50,851 nt of DNA from an uncultured Clostridia bacterium (GTDB lineage Bacteria; Bacillota; Clostridia; Christensenellales; Borkfalkiaceae): assembly GCA_944354265.1 (NCBI GenBank), contig CALVPX010000053.1:1-50851 (forward strand), in the 5' to 3' direction. This document shows positions 48,640 to 50,851 of this stretch, in pieces (the stretch's first letter is position 1; the number at the start of each line of letters is the position of its first letter). A program made the position numbers and the translations under genes. The notes under the pieces are model-generated. The model made no database searches. It saw nothing but the letters and a program-made list of their open reading frames with translations, and had not been told where the DNA came from.

Positions 48640-48662
48640 TGAGTAAAACTCCTTCAAGTTAG

Positions 48663-48691
48663 ATTATATCATTACATAGACCTGATTGCAA
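48663..48691 (-). promoter_or_regulatory. sigma factor gene promoter
   Basis: Minus-strand TTGCAA (48686-48691) and TATAAT (48663-48668), 17-base spacer. It predicts a leader of only about 20 bases. Confidence 0.65.
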
Positions 48692-48736
48692 GACTTACAG
48701 AAAAATAGTTAAACGCTTGAACGAGAGAATTATACT

Positions 48737-48772
48737 GAATAATGTCTGACATAGTACTGCGCAAATATTAAA
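48737..48772 (+). repeat. interspersed motif copy f
   Basis: GAATAATGTCTGACATAGTA on the plus strand, then CTGCGCAAATATTAAA. It lies between the yebC terminator and the sigma promoter. It shares a 20-mer with the hisA copy. Confidence 0.75.
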
Positions 48773-48777
48773 AATAT

Positions 48778-48808
48778 AGCCGCGGCGCGTTAAAAACGCG
48801 CCGCGGCT
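48778..48808 (-). terminator. terminator of the ribosomal/yebC unit
   Basis: Perfect 14-bp arms AGCCGCGGCGCGTT / AACGCGCCGCGGCT; on the minus strand ATATTTTTAAT follows. Confidence 0.85.
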
Positions 48809-48846
48809 GTTGGCTTTACTGTATTTATTGGGTTTGTACAGTAGAA

Positions 48847-49587
48847 TTATTCCTCTTCATCCTCATCGGGAAGTTCAACGTTGTGGTAGACGTTCTGCAC
48901 GTCGTCGAGCTCTTCAAGCTTGTCAATCATCTTGATGAATGTAGCCTGCTTGTCGGCGGGGAGAGTTATGGTATTTTGAGGAACCATTTTGACCTCCGCC
49001 TCAAGGAATGTAACTCCCTTATCCTCAAAGTACTTGCGCACGTTGGAGAAAGCTTCGGGAGTGGTATAAACTTCGTATACGTCGTCCTCAGAGACAAAGT
49101 CCTCAGCTTCGGCTTCGAGGCAGTACTCCATCATGGTGTCCTCGTCGAGGGCGACAGTCTTTTCAATGACTATTACACCCTTGTTGTCGAACTGATAACT
49201 TACGCAGCCGGGCTTGCCCATCTGACCGCCGCACTTAGACATTGTGGAAGAAATGTCGCCCGAAGTACGGTTTACGTTGTCTGTAAGTGTCTTGATTATT
49301 ACGGCAGAGCCTGCAACGCCGTAACCTTCGTATGTGAGCTCCTTATATTCCTTGCCGGAAAGTTCGCCTGCCGCCCTTGCTATGGAACGCTTGATGTTGT
49401 CGTTGGGCATGTTTGCAGCCTTTGCCTTGGCAATTACGTCGGCAAGTTTAGAGTTGGTTTCGGGATTGGGGTTGCCCTTTGCAGCAACGGCAAGCTCCCT
49501 GCCTATTTTTGTGAACACAGCGCCGCGGGCGGCATCTGTCTTGCTCTTTTTAGCAGCTATATTGTGCCATTTTGAATGTCCTGACAT
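48847..49587 (-). CDS. yebC: YebC/PmpR family protein
   Basis: 246 residues. The family start MSGHSKWHNIAAKKSKTDAARG is exact. The three-domain layout follows (KAANMPNDNIKRSIARAAG, YEGYGVAGSAVIIKTLTDNVNRT, then DEDTMMEYCLEAEAEDF). YebC proteins were first described as transcription regulators, and more recent work also ties some members to translation of difficult sequences such as proline runs. It begins at the base directly before the methyltransferase stop. Confidence 0.97.
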   Translation of the reverse strand: MSGHSKWHNIAAKKSKTDAARGAVFTKIGRELAVAAKGNPNPETNSKLADVIAKAKAANMPNDNIKRSIARAAGELSGKEYKELTYEGYGVAGSAVIIKTLTDNVNRTSGDISSTMSKCGGQMGKPGCVSYQFDNKGVIVIEKTVALDEDTMMEYCLEAEAEDFVSEDDVYEVYTTPEAFSNVRKYFEDKGVTFLEAEVKMVPQNTITLPADKQATFIKMIDKLEELDDVQNVYHNVELPDEDEEE

Positions 49588-50325
49588 TTATTGCACCTCT
49601 TTTACATTATTTTTAAGCGCGTACATGGCTATCGCCGCTGAAACTGCGGCATTTAAACTTTCGCAGGTGTCGCGCATGGGTATGCTGACCGTATATGAAC
49701 TCTCTCTTTCAATCTGTTCGCTTATGCCGCTGCCTTCGTTGCCTATGCACAGGCAGTACTTTGCAGGCGGCACGAAGGAAAAAATGTTTTCCCCCGCCAT
49801 ATCGGCGGTAATACGCGGCGTGCCGTTCAGATAGATAAGGGCTTCTTCAAGCGAACAGCACATGGCATTGACAAAAAATATGCCGCTCATGCTAGCGCGG
49901 ACCGCCTTTGGAGAATAGGGGTCGGCACAGTCGACCAAATAGATATCCGTGTAACCCGCAGCATTGGCAGTGCGGATTATTGTGCCCACATTGCCGGGAT
50001 CCTGAATTCTGTCAAGCAGCAGGCAGGCTCCCTGTGGCGGGCGAACGGGGTTTTGCGGCAACTTTACCGAAGCGATGACGCCCTGCGGAGTTTTTTCCGC
50101 CGAAATACTCTTGAACACGTCCTCAGAGACGACTACAGCGCCATCAAAGTCGGCTTCGTGGCGGGGAGTGCAGATTATTTTTGTCACCTCTCCTCCCGCA
50201 GCCATACATTCGCGCACGGGTTTTACGCCCTCGACAAGGTATTCGCCAAACTGCCTTCTGAATTTTTTATCTGCGAGCGAGTTAAATTTTTTAACTATGG
50301 GGTTCGACCGCGATGTTATTATCAT
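49588..50325 (-). CDS. SpoU/TrmH-family RNA 2'-O-methyltransferase
   Basis: About 245 residues. MIITSRSNPIVKKFNSLADKK is the typical start of the TrmH/RlmB-like Firmicutes proteins; the longer frame to 50358 adds ten residues without support. The N-terminal substrate-binding part (GEYLVEGVKPVRE) precedes a SPOUT methyltransferase core: LLLDRIQDPGNVGTIIRTANAAG (motif 1), LCIGNEGSGISEQI (motif 2) and VSIPMRDTCESLNAAVSAAIAMY (motif 3). The trefoil knot binds S-adenosylmethionine. The target rRNA or tRNA base is unknown. Confidence 0.93.
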   Translation of the reverse strand: MIITSRSNPIVKKFNSLADKKFRRQFGEYLVEGVKPVRECMAAGGEVTKIICTPRHEADFDGAVVVSEDVFKSISAEKTPQGVIASVKLPQNPVRPPQGACLLLDRIQDPGNVGTIIRTANAAGYTDIYLVDCADPYSPKAVRASMSGIFFVNAMCCSLEEALIYLNGTPRITADMAGENIFSFVPPAKYCLCIGNEGSGISEQIERESSYTVSIPMRDTCESLNAAVSAAIAMYALKNNVKEVQ

Positions 50326-50377
50326 ATACGTTTTAAAGGGTAGCTGCCAAAATGTCAACTACCCCGTAAAAAACTGA

Positions 50378-50728
50378 TTAAACGGCTGCCTTTGCCTTTT
50401 CGGCGAGGGCGGCGAATGCTGCGGCGTCGTTGACTGCGAGATCAGCCAAAACCTTGCGGTTGAGGTTGATGCCGGCAACCTTGAGGCCGTGCATGAACTT
50501 GGAATATGAAAGTCCATTTATTCTTGCAGCAGCGTTGATGCGCGCAATCCAAAGCGAGCGCATGTCGCGCTTTCTGAGCTTTCTGCCCTTAAAAGCATAG
50601 TTAAGGGACTTCATTACGGCTTCCCTTGCGATTCTGTAGGACTTGGACTTATTGCCGAAGTAGCCCTTTGCAAGGCGCATTATCTTTCTACGCTTCTTGA
50701 GCGCGTTAACAGACCTTTTGATACGCAT
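50378..50728 (-). CDS. rplT: 50S ribosomal protein L20
   Basis: 116 residues, very basic, the expected size. [27 protein letters not shown], the [38 protein letters not shown] stretch and [27 protein letters not shown] are diagnostic. It binds 23S rRNA early in assembly. Ribosome site AGGAGG precedes the ATG. It follows rpmI by 15 bases, as in the conserved infC-rpmI-rplT unit. Confidence 0.98.
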   Translation of the reverse strand: MRIKRSVNALKKRRKIMRLAKGYFGNKSKSYRIAREAVMKSLNYAFKGRKLRKRDMRSLWIARINAAARINGLSYSKFMHGLKVAGINLNRKVLADLAVNDAAAFAALAEKAKAAV

Positions 50729-50743
50729 CTATCTTGTCCTCCT

Positions 50744-50851
50744 TTATGCCTTGTAGGGAATCATACTCTTGACGGTTGATTCCTGCGTCGTGGAAACGAG
50801 AGTGTTCTGACGCAAATTTCTCTTTCTCTTTCTGTTTTTTGTTTCCGCTTT
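50744..50851 (-). CDS. rpmI: 50S ribosomal protein L35 (3' end only)
   Basis: Only the last 35 residues lie in the window; the gene runs off the right edge. The residues KNRKRKRNLRQNTLV and the end VKSMIPYKA match the L35 C-terminus. infC is expected beyond the edge. It is the upstream partner of rplT. Confidence 0.9.
   Translation of the reverse strand, partial: KAETKNRKRKRNLRQNTLVSTTQESTVKSMIPYKA

Overview
The window is a stretch of a low-to-mid GC Gram-positive chromosome, most likely an anaerobic member of the Clostridia (Bacillota). The pointers are a DnaD-type replication protein, WhiA, a DUF4364 protein, a short HisG with HisZ, an NfnAB-like bifurcating transhydrogenase, a fermentative AdhE, a YtrA-type GntR regulator, and many canonical -35/-10 promoters with 16-17 base spacers. 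Nearly all genes lie on the minus strand, as expected if the replication fork runs right to left here. I see no prophage, insertion sequence or CRISPR array.

Layout. 1-3.3 kb: a small Cys-rich protein, a Nudix hydrolase with an unknown partner gene, DUF4364 and TSCPD proteins, and a small orphan. 3.3-5.9 kb: the NfnA/NfnB pair preceded by a small gene that may be leaderless. 5.9-9.4 kb: adhE with an APH-like kinase. 9.6-10.8 kb: a membrane PH-like protein, tRNA-Leu(CAG), and a remarkable chain of hairpins bounded by a second copy of the tRNA 3' end. 10.8-12.6 kb: an AbrB-controlled ABC-2 exporter. 12.7-20.5 kb: a compact histidine operon, trpR-like regulator-hisZGDCBHAF-hisIE, with every step except histidinol phosphatase. 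20.5-29.8 kb: housekeeping genes (rpiB, LMW phosphatase, tsaC/ywlC, dnaB, pepF, DUF711/PFL, ACT, lepB, and an alpha/beta-hydrolase-like protein lacking the nucleophile). 30-31.7 kb: a plus-strand DnaD protein with apparent multiple DnaD-like repeats fused to the zinc-finger N-terminus of a DnaI/DnaC loader but without the ATPase. 31.8-34.6 kb: a GntR-controlled ABC-2 cassette. 34.7-35.0 kb: tRNA-Thr(GGT) and a second hairpin-rich tail. 35.2-44.1 kb: a Cys-rich small protein, a PfkB-family kinase, pfkA, dnaE, whiA, a PHP phosphoesterase and murB. 44.1-48.7 kb: the most accessory part, with an orphan solute-binding-like protein, then an ECF sigma factor followed by a lipoprotein, a single-pass membrane protein and two paralogous lipoproteins with BspA-like and InlB B-repeat-like parts. 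48.8 kb to the end: yebC, a SpoU methyltransferase, rplT and the 3' end of rpmI.

The strongest unexplained signal is a short interspersed motif of about 32 bp (core inverted repeat TATGTCnGACATA, then GTACT and, in several copies, GCAAATATT). I find six clear copies and several weaker ones, all in the same orientation, both between genes and inside coding sequences (hisA, murB, the PH-like gene). Other leads are the tRNA-linked hairpin elements, the sigma-factor/lipoprotein cluster, and the DnaD-loader fusion.
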